The position numbers and the translations under genes are program-made. 64,000 bases of DNA from Glutamicibacter uratoxydans (GTDB taxonomy: Bacteria > Actinomycetota > Actinomycetes > Actinomycetales > Micrococcaceae). Shown in pieces: positions 1 through 10,400 of this stretch. The notes beneath the pieces were generated by a model. It was not told the DNA's origin. It saw nothing but the letters and a program-made list of their open reading frames with translations, and did not search any database. The DNA lies in the NCBI RefSeq assembly GCF_006539925.1, contig NZ_BJNY01000002.1, positions 186,001 to 250,000 on the forward strand, read 5' to 3'. Every line of letters begins with the position of its first letter. Positions within the stretch are counted from its first letter, which is position 1.

Positions 1-29
1 CCCTGCTTTGCGCCTGCCTGAAGGAAACC

Positions 30-878
30 ATGACTGATCAATCAACAGATTCGACCAAAATTCTCCATTGGCAATGCGCCGGCTGCGCCGTTGAATATCC
101 GCCAGGTCCCCAGCCCACCGGGCTGTGTCCTATCTGCGCTGATGAGCGGCAGTACATTCCCGGCGGCGTCCAGCGCTGGGTCAGCACCGAAGAGCTGGTC
201 GCTTCCGGTCTTCAGGTCGAGTTCACGCATCTAGAGCCCGGGCTGACCGCATTGACCTGCGATGGCGTGGGCATTGGGCAAAGCGCGCTGCTGATAGAAA
301 CTGCCAACGGCTGCCTGCTCTTCGATGTTCCCGGGCTAATCACGGAAGCCGCGGTGCAGTACATCCGGGCACGCGGCCCGCTGCTGGGGATCGTTGCCAG
401 CCACCCGCACATGTACGGAGTGCAGCAGCAATACAGCCAGGCATTCGACGATGCCCCGATCTACGTTGCCAGCAAGGACGCCGAATGGGTCCAATATTCT
501 TCGGAGGCCATCCGGCTGTGGGACGAGCCCTTTGAGGTAGCCACGGGCATCTGGCTGCATCAAGTCGGCGGTCACTTCATGGGCAGCACCGTCGCTGTGT
601 GGAGCGCGGGCGCCGAGGGCCGCGGCGTGCTGCTGGCAGGGGATGCGATCTTCCCTGTGGCGGATGGCAATGTCACCTTCCTGCGCAGCTATCCCAATCG
701 CATCCCGCTCTCGGCGGCGGTGGTTCGCCGGATCGCCGCCCAAGCGGGCGCCTTGGAGTTCGACCGCCTCTACAACAATTTCTCCGGCACTGTCCCCAGC
801 GACGCCCATCAGATTGTCCAGTACTCAGCCGAACGCTATGCACGCTGGGTCTCGGGCGAATACGACGCACTCACATAA
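30..878 (+). CDS. MBL-fold metallo-hydrolase with N-terminal Cys knuckle
   Basis: Predicted cytoplasmic metallo-beta-lactamase-fold protein of 282 residues; substrate unknown. Residues 16-36 hold two CxxC pairs (C16/C19, C33/C36), a rubredoxin-like zinc knuckle. The fold follows from about residue 60. The usual HxHxDH metal motif is degraded to SHPHMYG (H125, H127, then Tyr and Gly), while a later GGHF (H182) and GDAIF (D205) look like normal ligand positions. It may therefore bind only one metal or be non-catalytic. The start is supported by AAGGAAACC directly before the ATG. It converges on the MFS gene at 912. The family fold is clear; the function is not. Confidence 0.8.
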   Translation: MTDQSTDSTKILHWQCAGCAVEYPPGPQPTGLCPICADERQYIPGGVQRWVSTEELVASGLQVEFTHLEPGLTALTCDGVGIGQSALLIETANGCLLFDVPGLITEAAVQYIRARGPLLGIVASHPHMYGVQQQYSQAFDDAPIYVASKDAEWVQYSSEAIRLWDEPFEVATGIWLHQVGGHFMGSTVAVWSAGAEGRGVLLAGDAIFPVADGNVTFLRSYPNRIPLSAAVVRRIAAQAGALEFDRLYNNFSGTVPSDAHQIVQYSAERYARWVSGEYDALT

Positions 879-911
879 TATTCCTGCAACAGAATATAGT
901 GTTTGATCTAA

Positions 912-2102
912 TTATTTAACAGGTTTCTGGCTCAGGAACGAAGCTAGGATCAGGGCAATGACCTGCAGCCCTCCAACGCACAGGACCACCATGGCCCAGC
1001 CGCTGTTCATGAACGGGATGCCGATCATCCATCCCAGAAGCGAAGAACCGACATAGTAGAAGAGGTTGTACAAGCTGGCGGCCTGCGCCCGGGCTTCGGC
1101 CGCCAAGACCGGAACCCAGCCGCTGGCCACAGCATGGGCGGCAAAGAACCCTGCGGTGAAGACCAGCAAACCGCAGATGATCACGATGAAGTTGCTGCCC
1201 AGCGTTGCGAGCAGACCGAGGAAGCTGAGCAGGATGCTCAGCCGCAGCGTGTTCATGCGTCCGAGCTTGGCGACGAGCCTTCCGCTGGCCACCGACGTGT
1301 AGGTGCCCGAAAGATAGGCCAGAAACACTAGCGCGGCCCATGAGGTGGGAATCAAGAACGGCGGGGCCTCAAGCCTGAAGGCCAGGTAGTTGTACACGGC
1401 CACGAATCCGCCCATGAGCAAAAAGCCCTGGGCATAGACCAGCACGGTTTTGCCGCGGAATGCCTGCCCGAATTTTGCGACGACCTCACCGAGGCTCCGG
1501 CCCCGGATGGGCGCAAAGCCTTGCGGCTTGGGCGCCTTCAGCAGAAAGAAGAGGGCGGCGACGACTGCCATGATGCTCACCGCAGCAACACCCCAGCGCC
1601 AGCCTGCCGGCTCGCCGACGAAGCTGGCCAGCAATCGCCCGGCCAGCCCGCCCAGCGTGGTCCCGGAGATGTAGGTTCCGCTGGCCACTGCCACGGCGCG
1701 GGCGCTGACCTCGTCGGCGAGAAATGCCAGAGCGCTGCCCGGGACGCCTGCCAACGCGATCCCTTCGAGGAAGCGCAGCGCGACCAGCAGTTGGAAGTTC
1801 GGGGCAGCGGCGCAGAGCAGGCCTAGGAATACCGAAGAAACCAGCGCAATGCTGATGACCTTGCGCCGCCCGATGCCATCGGACACGATGGCCCACGGCG
1901 TCACCGCCAGCGCCAGGCCGAAGGTCGCTGCAGAGACTGTCAGGGCCGCGTCGGAGGAGGAGACCTGGAAGTTCTGCGCGATGACCGGCAGCAGCCCCTG
2001 CACCGCATAGAGCTGAGAAAAGGTGGCCACGCCGCCGGCGAACAGCGCCCACAGCATCCCCCGGTAGGCGGGGGTCTGCGGTTCGTGTCCGGTGAACGGC
2101 AT
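912..2102 (-). CDS. MFS transporter, YnfM-like
   Basis: Major facilitator superfamily membrane carrier of 396 residues with about 12 hydrophobic segments, probably an exporter of the YnfM/arabinose-efflux type. Evidence: the A-motif-like loop SDGIGRRKV after the second helix and a Gly-rich helix 5 typical of drug/proton antiporters (SGTTLGGLAGRLLAS). It begins only 3 bases past the stop of the CPBP protease gene (2106) on the same strand, and its ribosome site lies inside the end of that gene, so the two are probably co-transcribed. The substrate cannot be told from sequence. Confidence 0.85.
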   Translation of the reverse strand: MPFTGHEPQTPAYRGMLWALFAGGVATFSQLYAVQGLLPVIAQNFQVSSSDAALTVSAATFGLALAVTPWAIVSDGIGRRKVISIALVSSVFLGLLCAAAPNFQLLVALRFLEGIALAGVPGSALAFLADEVSARAVAVASGTYISGTTLGGLAGRLLASFVGEPAGWRWGVAAVSIMAVVAALFFLLKAPKPQGFAPIRGRSLGEVVAKFGQAFRGKTVLVYAQGFLLMGGFVAVYNYLAFRLEAPPFLIPTSWAALVFLAYLSGTYTSVASGRLVAKLGRMNTLRLSILLSFLGLLATLGSNFIVIICGLLVFTAGFFAAHAVASGWVPVLAAEARAQAASLYNLFYYVGSSLLGWMIGIPFMNSGWAMVVLCVGGLQVIALILASFLSQKPVK

Positions 2103-2105
2103 GGG

Positions 2106-2882
2106 CTAGATGCCCTGGGATGGAAGCAGCGGGTACACCAGGTAGACCATGAGCAGGGCCACGGTGTTGTTGATGACGTGCAGCATGTAGGAGTAGGCCA
2201 TGGACTTGCCCGAGAGGATGTAGGCCGCAGACATCATGACGCCGAGCATGACGTAGGGGACCACTTCGGTCCAGTTGCCGATGCCCGCTCCCACAAAGTG
2301 GATGCCCATGAACAGGACCACGGAGATCAGCGCGCAGACCCAGACGTTCAGCTTGCGCGAAAGCTTGCCGATCAGCAGGTGCCGGAAGAAGTATTCCTCA
2401 ACGAAAGGGCCGAACAAGGCGGTGACCGCAAGCATCACCGGCAGCGGCACCACCTGGGACATGCCTTCCAGCGCCTGCTGGTTCTCGCTGGTCTGCAGCT
2501 TGCCCAGCAGCGCCGAGATGATGCCGGTGGAGAGGATGGTGATCATCCAGCCGCCGGGAAGCATCAGCCACTTGGCCACCGGGTGGTAGCGCATGGTCTT
2601 GAAGGAGTCGAAGAACTGCGGCCCGCACTGGATCATCGCCAGGATGAAGAACGTGACGTAGAGGATCAGGTTGATCCCGAACAATGCCTGCTCCGAGGTG
2701 GCGAAGGCCTGCATGTATCCCGGAATCAGGGCGATCAGCGAAGCTCCGCCAAGGATGAAGAACAGGATGTAGGCGATGACCGTCAACAGGTCGCCGCGGG
2801 TGAACCTCCCGGCGTCGAAGACGCGCTGTCTGCGCCGCGGAACCGGCTGGTAGTAATTCGGGTATGGCGGCGGCTGGTGCAT
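2106..2882 (-). CDS. CPBP family intramembrane metalloprotease
   Basis: CPBP (CAAX protease and bacteriocin-processing) membrane protein of 258 residues with about seven or eight hydrophobic segments after a Pro/Tyr-rich cytoplasmic N-terminus. All three family motifs are visible: EEYFFR (the EExxxR glutamates), FMGIHF (FxxxH) and HVINN (HxxxN). The family includes Rce1-type prenyl-protein proteases and bacteriocin-immunity proteins; the substrate here is unknown. It is the first gene of a probable two-gene unit with the MFS gene downstream. Confidence 0.85.
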   Translation of the reverse strand: MHQPPPYPNYYQPVPRRRQRVFDAGRFTRGDLLTVIAYILFFILGGASLIALIPGYMQAFATSEQALFGINLILYVTFFILAMIQCGPQFFDSFKTMRYHPVAKWLMLPGGWMITILSTGIISALLGKLQTSENQQALEGMSQVVPLPVMLAVTALFGPFVEEYFFRHLLIGKLSRKLNVWVCALISVVLFMGIHFVGAGIGNWTEVVPYVMLGVMMSAAYILSGKSMAYSYMLHVINNTVALLMVYLVYPLLPSQGI

Positions 2883-2936
2883 GTTTCCAGCCTAGCTGGC
2901 TTGGCTGTTTGTTTCCCCAGTCCACGCTTAGCCCCG

Positions 2937-4313
2937 CTATTCTTCTTCCGGAGGCATCTGCCCGTCCCAATTATCCGGCTGCCCGTTCAGGTCCTTCCGT
3001 TCTTCAGGCGGGTCGATCCGCGTGGCGGTCAGGTCACGCGGCACCAGGTTGAATCCCTGCCAGTGCACTTCCATGGGCGACTGCTCTTCGTCGCGGGGAA
3101 CGTGGTGGTAGCCCACCGCCACCCATGACACGACGTCGTCGAGCTTCTGCCGCTTCTGGTCCTTCACATAGTCCAAGACTCCCCGCCCGCAGCCGCCGCG
3201 GTTATAGGTCGCATAGACCTGGCATTCGTCCGCGTTGGTGAAGGCGACGTCGTAGCCGATTTCTTCGGTTCCCGACCCGGCGCCTTGTTCCGACGGCTGA
3301 TGGTTGCGCGCATCGTCGACGAAGGTGAAGCTGTCGGTCTTTCCCATGTCGATCTCATAGGACATGACGTGGCCGTCCTCGTTCAGCAGCGAAGGTGCGG
3401 AGACCTTCCACCAGCGCGAATCTTTCCAGCGGCCCGTGGCAGGCGAAGCGATCTTCGTGTACTTTCCTTCGACGACCGGCGAATGCTTTCCTTCCTTTCC
3501 GGTGCTGCGGGTGTCATACTGCTCGATCTGCTGGCCGGCTTCACCGCCCAGCGCCCAGTCGATTTTCCATACGGCGTTATGCGAATGGCTGGAAGCGTGG
3601 TCCTGCTGCCCCTCGCCTACAGCGCTGCCGTGGTCCTTGTCGCTGTAGTCTGCTGGTGACAGGTCTCCGGTGGCGCCCAGGGAGGGCCGGATCGTGCCGT
3701 CGGCTCCGAAGGTGATCTGGTTGATGTATTCGTACCAGCCGACCTTCGAGATCGTCGACAGCTGCCAGTCGTCTTTGCGCTTGGCGAGCAGTTCGCCGAC
3801 TTCGCCCGAGCGGTAGGACAGCCCGGCATCAACCATGTCGCTGCACAGCACCGGCCGGTCGACGATCTTTCCGAACTTCTTGCCGTCGCCGATCGTGGGA
3901 ATCGGATGCTCCAGCAGATCACCTGCGCATTCAGTTTCGGTCAGCGAATGCATATTCGGCCCGCCGAACCCTGCGGTGGTGATGTCGGAAGTCATCCGGC
4001 CGCCGTCGTCATAAGGCACTTCCAGCTGGGCCAGGGACATCGAGCTGATCAGCTTGATCGGCTCGGCGCCGGGCGGTGCAAAGGCCACATCGCTGAGCAC
4101 CATCCCGAGCTTCGGGTCCACCGAAAAGCACAGTGACCAGGTGGCCCCGCTGCTCATCTTTTGGCTGAGCGGGCTCTGGCCCTCGGAGCAGTCGGCCGGC
4201 ACGGCTTGTTCCTGCTGTTTTCCTGCCGCGGCATCCTGCGCAGAAGCTGCGGTGGTACCCGCCTGGCATCCTGCAAGCAGCGCCGCCGACACTAGGCAGA
4301 GAGTCTTAACCAT
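2937..4313 (-). CDS. Lipoprotein related to copper amine oxidase catalytic domain, probably inactive
   Basis: Secreted lipoprotein: signal peptide followed by lipobox LLAGC, with the Cys codon at 4266-4268. An in-frame ATG at 4367 would add 18 residues; the start at 4313 gives the more compact signal peptide. The body aligns by eye with the C-terminal domain of copper/topaquinone amine oxidases: SLAQLEVPY, VGWYEYINQITFGADGTI, an HSH pair near 3585 like the HxH copper ligands, and HHVPRDEE near 3100 like the third histidine. The N-terminal N2/N3 domains of the enzymes are absent (about 460 residues against more than 630). The topaquinone consensus N-Y-D/E-Y reads W-Y-E-Y, and the YFDTGEY segment bearing the catalytic Asp is not conserved. 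Likely a non-catalytic or altered relative. Confidence 0.7.
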   Translation of the reverse strand: MVKTLCLVSAALLAGCQAGTTAASAQDAAAGKQQEQAVPADCSEGQSPLSQKMSSGATWSLCFSVDPKLGMVLSDVAFAPPGAEPIKLISSMSLAQLEVPYDDGGRMTSDITTAGFGGPNMHSLTETECAGDLLEHPIPTIGDGKKFGKIVDRPVLCSDMVDAGLSYRSGEVGELLAKRKDDWQLSTISKVGWYEYINQITFGADGTIRPSLGATGDLSPADYSDKDHGSAVGEGQQDHASSHSHNAVWKIDWALGGEAGQQIEQYDTRSTGKEGKHSPVVEGKYTKIASPATGRWKDSRWWKVSAPSLLNEDGHVMSYEIDMGKTDSFTFVDDARNHQPSEQGAGSGTEEIGYDVAFTNADECQVYATYNRGGCGRGVLDYVKDQKRQKLDDVVSWVAVGYHHVPRDEEQSPMEVHWQGFNLVPRDLTATRIDPPEERKDLNGQPDNWDGQMPPEEE

Positions 4314-4378
4314 TTTTACGAACACTTGGCCGTACACATCCTTGAAGCTTCGTAGCTGTACTGTCATTAACGCGCCAA

Positions 4379-4408
4379 GATGGGGAACCCCCTCAAGGGT
4401 CCCCCATC
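4379..4408 (-). terminator. Hairpin terminator of the surface-protein gene
   Basis: Arms at 4379-4390 and 4397-4408 pair with one bulge, 23 bases past the stop codon of the large surface-protein gene. GC-rich stem with little U-tract, as is common in actinobacteria. Confidence 0.6.
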
Positions 4409-4430
4409 TGGTGCTAATCAGCGCAGGGCG

Positions 4431-7400
4431 CTAGCCGCGCTGCGAGCGGCGGCGGGCCGCCACGCTCAGGACTACGCCGCCGGCGGCTGCCAGCAGGCCG
4501 AGCAGCGAGAAGCCGATGACATTTGCGCCGGTGCTGGCCAAATCGTCATTGTTCTGCTTGCCGTCGTTATCCTGGTTTCCATCATCGGTACCGTTGTTGT
4601 CGGTACCGTTGTTGTCGCCGTTGCCGTTGTTGTCGTCGGAGCCGACTACCTCGAACTTGCCGGAGTCGATCTTCTTGCCGTCTTCGTCATTGACGTCGAC
4701 GGTGTAGAAGCCTTCCTTGATGTCCTTTGGCAGCTGGATCTTGAACTCGAAACCGCAGCTTTCATCGATGGTGATCAGCTGGGCAGCGGCGCCCTTGCTG
4801 ATGGCAACCTCGATCTGCTTGCCGTCCTCTCCGGTCACGCTGACCGACACGGTCTGGCCCGGGGTGAAGCCCTGGCCCTTGACCGTCACAGTGTCGCCGG
4901 CCTTCACCTTTTCAGGCGATACGGCGATCGACTGCTCGGCCTCGCACATGTCAGCGGTCTTCTCGGTGATCCGCAGCGAACGGGTCTGCTCGACGCCCTG
5001 TGGATCCACGGTGGCGACGGTGTAGTCGCCTTCCTTGGCATCCTCAGGGATGGTGTAATCGGTGGTGAACTTGCCATCGTCGTCGGTGGTGACCTCGATG
5101 GAGTCTACGACCTTGCCATCCTTGTCGCGCAGCTCGATGGTGATCGTGGTGTTTGGAGCATAGCCCTCGCCCACGATCTTCACGCGTTCGCCCGGAGCAG
5201 CCTCGTCTGGGTTCACGGTGAACTCAGGGCTCGCCTGCTGCTCATCGATGACCAGGCCCGCATCCACCGAGGTGTTCGATGCGGCGTTGGCCGACAGCTG
5301 CACCGCCGCGGTGCGGCCGTTCTCGCCTGCATCCGAGTCGATGCTGCGGTCATTGCCCTGTGCCTGCTTGGTGAAGGCGGCGTTCTTCGGAGCCTTGAAC
5401 TCGACCACGTACTCGCCGTAGTTCAGGTTCTCGAAGCCGTACTTGCCGTCCTCGCCGGTGGTGGTGGAGACCGGGTTGCCGTCCTCGTCCACTACAGGGT
5501 TGCCATCGGCATCCAGCAGGTTCACTGCCACGTCCTTGACCCCGGCTTCGCCCTCGGTCTGCAGGCCGTCGGAGTTGGCGTCGTTCCAGACGAAGTCGCC
5601 CAGCGATGCGCCGTCGTTCCCGTTTCCGTTACCGTCAGGCGCTGTAACCTGCAGGGTGGTGGAATCGGTGTTGCCCTCGGCGTCCTCGGCGGTGACTGTG
5701 TACTCGCCCTCCACGGTGCCCTCAGGAACCGTGACGTCGGTGCTGAAGTGGCCGTTTTCATCCGTGGTGACCTTGATCGGGTCGCCCACAGGGTTGCCGT
5801 CCTTGTCCTTCAGGGTGATGGTGACTTCGCTGTTCGGGGCGTAGCCATCGCCAATGACGTTGGTTTCCTCGCCTGGCGCCACCTTGTCGGGGTTGACGGT
5901 GACGGTGGCTTCCTCAACTGCCGGAGCATCCACCACGCCGGCGTCCACACCGTTGTTCACCGGTGCCTGGCTGGTCAGGGTGACTGCCTCGGTGCGGCCG
6001 TTTTCGCCGGCATCCGAGTCAATGCCGCGGTCATCGCCCTGCTTGGCAGGGGCGAAGGATGCGCCTTCAGGAGCAACGAATTCAACGATGTACTGCTTGA
6101 TCTGCAGTCCGGCGAAGCTGTAGCTGCCGTTGTCGTCGGTCTTCGTGCTGACCTTGTTGCCTTCGGCGTCGTTGACCGGGTTGCCGTCGGCATCCAGCAG
6201 ATTGACGGTGACATCGGGCAGGCCCGATTCGCCCTCGTCCTGCAGGCCGTTGCCGTTGGCGTCACGCCAGACGCGGTCGCCCAGCTGGCCGTTGTTTCCG
6301 CCGTTGTTGCCATCCGGCTCGGTGACGGTCAGCTCGACGTCGTCCGAGTTGCCTTCGGCATCCTTGGCTTCAACGGTGTACTCGCCCGGAGCCGCGTCCT
6401 GCGGAACTTCCAGCTCGGTGCTGAAGCGCCCCTCGTCGTCCGTGGTGGTCTTGACCGGGTCGCCTACAGGCTTGCCGTCCTTGTCCACCAGCTGTACGGT
6501 GACTTCCGAGTTCGGGGCGTAGCCCTCGCCGTTGACGGTGGTCTTCTCGCCCGGGGCGACTTCGCCCGGGTTGACCGAGACCGTCGCCTCGTCGACGGCC
6601 GGGGCATCCACGATGCCCGCGTCGATGGTGCGGTCGACCGGAGCCGCAGAGGTCAGCGTGACCACGGTGCTGCGCCCGTTCTCCCCGGCGTTGGAATCCA
6701 GGGCGCGGTCTTCGCCAGCCTCGGCTGGGGAGAAGCCCGCACCTTGAGGAGCCGCGAATTCAACGATGTACTCGCCCAGGGCCAAGCCGGTGAAGGCGTA
6801 GTTGCCGTTGTCATCGGTGGTGGTGGTCACCGGGGTTCCCGAGGCGTCGGTGACTGCGTTGCCCTCGGCGTCCAGCAGGTTGACCACCGCGCCGGCCAGG
6901 CCGGATTCGCTGGAGTCCTGGATGCCGTCGCTGTTTGCATCGCGCCAAACGCGGTCGCCCAGTTCACCCTCGCCGCCCGGGTTCGGGTTGGGGTTGCCGT
7001 CGTCCTTCGGCGAGACCACCAGGGCGGTGGAGTCGCTGTTGCCCTGGTCGTCCTTGGCTTCAATGCCGTAGTCGCCCGGTTCAACATCCTCGCCGACTGG
7101 CAGCGGGGTGGTGAAGTGGCCGTTCTCGTCGGTGGTGACGGTGATCGGATCGCCGACCGGATTGCCGTCCTTGTCCACCAGTTGCACGGTGACTTCCGAG
7201 TTCGGTGCGTAGCCGTCGCCGGTCACCTGGGTTTCCTGGCCTGGCTTCACATCGCTTGGGTCTGCCGTCACCGTTGCCTCGGACGGCGCCGGGGCATCCA
7301 CGATGCCGGCGTCGATGGAGGTGTTGACAGGCACTACCGAGGTCAGCGCGACGACGTCGGTGCGGCCGTCCTCGCCGGCGTTGGAATCATTGGTGCGGTC

Positions 7401-10400
7401 CTCGCCTGCGTTGGCCGGCGAGAACTTGGCGCCTTCCGGTGCCACGAATTCGACGGTGTACTCGCCCAGCTCGAGGCCGGCGAAGGTGTAGTTGCCGTTC
7501 TCGTCGGTGGTGGCGGTGACAGGATTGCCGTCGGCGCCGTTGACCGGAGCGCCCGAGGCGTCGAGCAGGTTGACCTTGACGCCCTGAATGCCGGCTTCGC
7601 CGGAATCCTGGATGCCGTTGGCATCTGCATCGCGCCAGACCCGGTCGCCCAGTTCGCCGTTGCCGGCAGGAGGGTTATTGGAGTCGGTGACGTTGATTCC
7701 GGTGGTGGTCTCGTCTCCGTCCTTGTCGGTGGCGACCACGTCGTACTCGCCGGGCGCGGTGTCCTCAGGGACTGGGACCTGCTGGGTGAACTCTCCGTTC
7801 TCATCGGTGGTGACCTCGATGGGATCGCCGACCGGGTTTCCGTCCTTGTCCTTGATGACCACGGTGATGGTCTCGTTCGGCTCGAAGTCCTTGCCCTTGA
7901 CGGTGGTTTCTTCGCCCGGCTTCACGTCGGTCGGATCCGCGGTGATCGAAGGCTGCTGTGCCTGGTCTGCTGCGACAAGGCCTGCATCAACGGTGTTGTT
8001 GTTCGGCGCCTCGGTAGTCAGCACAACCGCAGGGGTGCGGCCGTTCTCAACATTGGCGTCCGAATCCTTGGCGTCGTCATCACCCTGGTCAGCAGCGGTG
8101 AAAGTCTTGCCTTCTGGAGCCTTGAACTCAACGACGTACTCACCGTTGGGCAGCTTGTCGAAGGTGTACTTGCCCGAATCATCGGTCGTCGCAGTACGCG
8201 GGGTTCCATCTTCACCGTTGACCGGGTTGCCATCGGCATCCAGCAGGTTCACGGTGACACCGGGAACGCCTGCTTCGCCATCTGACTGCAGGCCGTCCTT
8301 GTTGGCGTCATCGAAAACGGTGTCGCCAATGCTGCCGTTGCCCGGCTGCGGGGTGGTTCCATCGTCGTCAACGAGGCCCGCATCCACCTGGTCGGTGGTT
8401 GGAGCATCATCGGTCAGAGTCACCACCGGGGTAACACCCTCGGAGTTGGCGTCCGAATCCTTGGAATCGTCATCACCCTGGTCAGCAGCGGTGAAGGTCT
8501 TGCCTTCCGGTGCGACAAAGCCGACGGTGTAGTCGCCATTAGGCAGCTTGTCGAAGGTGTACTTGCCCGAATCATCGGTCGTCGCAGTACGCGGGGTTCC
8601 ATCTTCGCCATTGACCGGGTTGCCGTCGGCATCCAGCAGGTTCACGGTGACGCCAGGAACGCCTGCTTCGCCGTCAGACTGCAGGCCGTCCTTGTTGGCG
8701 TCATCGAAAACGGTGTCGCCAATGCTGCCGTTGCCCGGCTGCGGAGTGGTTCCATCGTCGTCAACGAGGCCAGCATCCACCTGGTCGGTGGTCGGAGTGT
8801 CGTCGCTGACGGTCACAACTGGAGTTACGCCCTCGGCGTTTGGATCCGAGTCGACTGCGCGATCGTCACCTTGCTGCGCTGGAGAGAAGGTCTTGCCTTC
8901 CGGTGCAACGAAGCCGATGGTGTAGTCGCCATTAGGCAGCTTGTCGAAGGTGTACTTGCCCGAATCATCGGTCGTCGCAGTACGCGGGGTTCCATCTTCG
9001 CCGTTGACCGGGTTGCCATCAGCATCCAGCAGGTTCACGGTGACGCCTGGAACGCCTGCTTCTCCGTCAGACTGCAGGCCGTCCTTGTTGGCGTCATCGA
9101 AAACGGTGTCGCCGATGCTGCCATTGCCCGGCTGCGGGGTGCCCGGCTCGGTCACAGTGACCTTGCCTTCAGCCGGAGTATCAGTGGTGACGTCGGTAGC
9201 GACAATCTTGTAGTCGCCAGGTGCAGCGTCATCCGGAACTGGCACAGCGGTGGAAGGAATCTTGCCCTCAGGATCAGCCTTGACGGTAATCGGATCACCG
9301 ACAGGCTTTCCGTCAGGATCAGTCAGCTGCAGGGTCACGTCTCCTTCAGGAGTGAAGCCTTCGCCAGTGACATTAGTTGGCTGGCCCGGCTCAACAGACC
9401 CCGGGTCGACGGTGATGGCAGGGTTGATCACCGCAGCATCGTCACATGCGCCGATGCGGACACCTGCAGTGCCCAGATTCAAACGACCTGCATCAGCTGC
9501 CTGAATCAGGCCGAGGCTCAAAGCTGAAACTTCGAGGCTCTCGGTCATTTCTCCATCAGGGCCTTCACAAGTCGTGGTGACCTGCCGGTTCAGTTGAAGC
9601 GAAACAACCTGGTTCAGGACCTTGAAGAATGGATCCAGCACCGCGCGAATCGGCATGGTCATGGCGCCGGTCTTGATATCGGTGATGGCCAATTCGTAGA
9701 GGTTTTGTCCGTCGTCGGACAGGATGTAGTCGCGGATCGGCACGATCGCAGTCTTGACCAGCGGTGCAACGATGGTATTGATAGTTGCCTTGAGCGGTTC
9801 GCAAACGAGTGCCGAGCCGTCGCACTCTACAGGCTTGACGTCGCCCATGAGGTTGACGCTCCACGAAGCGGTTGCTGGAGCGATTCCCGTCGTCTTGACG
9901 TTGAGATCCAGCGTGACGCTGTCGAGTGCGCCCTCGATGGAACCTACTGCGATGGATACAACTTCATTGATCAAGTCATGAACTGACTCACCAATGATCG
10001 GGTAAAGCTGGTCGTCGATCAGCTCAGTATTCGGAGCCTGGTTGTTAATACCGTCGGGAAGATCAACGCCCTCCGGACGTTCGCCTGAGTAGGCCTTGTC
10101 CAGGTCGACGTAGATAGTTCCCTTGGAGAAGTCGACGGTGAGAATTTCATTCTTCGTGGTAATCGGCTTATCAACGATTGCGGCAAAAATCTTCTCTTGC
10201 ATGTTTGACTTGACGTCAAAACTAACCTCAGCGCCAGCTGGAAGCGCCTTGGTAATGCCAGTAACCAGCGTGGTGAAGTCGCCAAGCTTGCCGACACTGT
10301 CTTCAACGATTCCGTCGATCTGTCCGACAGAATCGTAAATAGATTCTGCAAGGTCATCGACCAGAGGGGACTGCAGTTCGAGGTTTGCCTCGGCAACTCG

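Noticed and set aside
2085-3128. Open frame of 347 codons on the plus strand
   Set aside because: Overlaps the CPBP protease and lipoprotein genes in antisense; rich in Asp, His and Gln as expected of a shadow frame.
4380-8285. Long open frame of 1301 codons on the plus strand
   Set aside because: It is the antisense of the repetitive, GC-rich surface-protein gene; its composition (Val, Gly, Asp, Ala repeats) follows the repeat period, and it has no family match or ribosome site.
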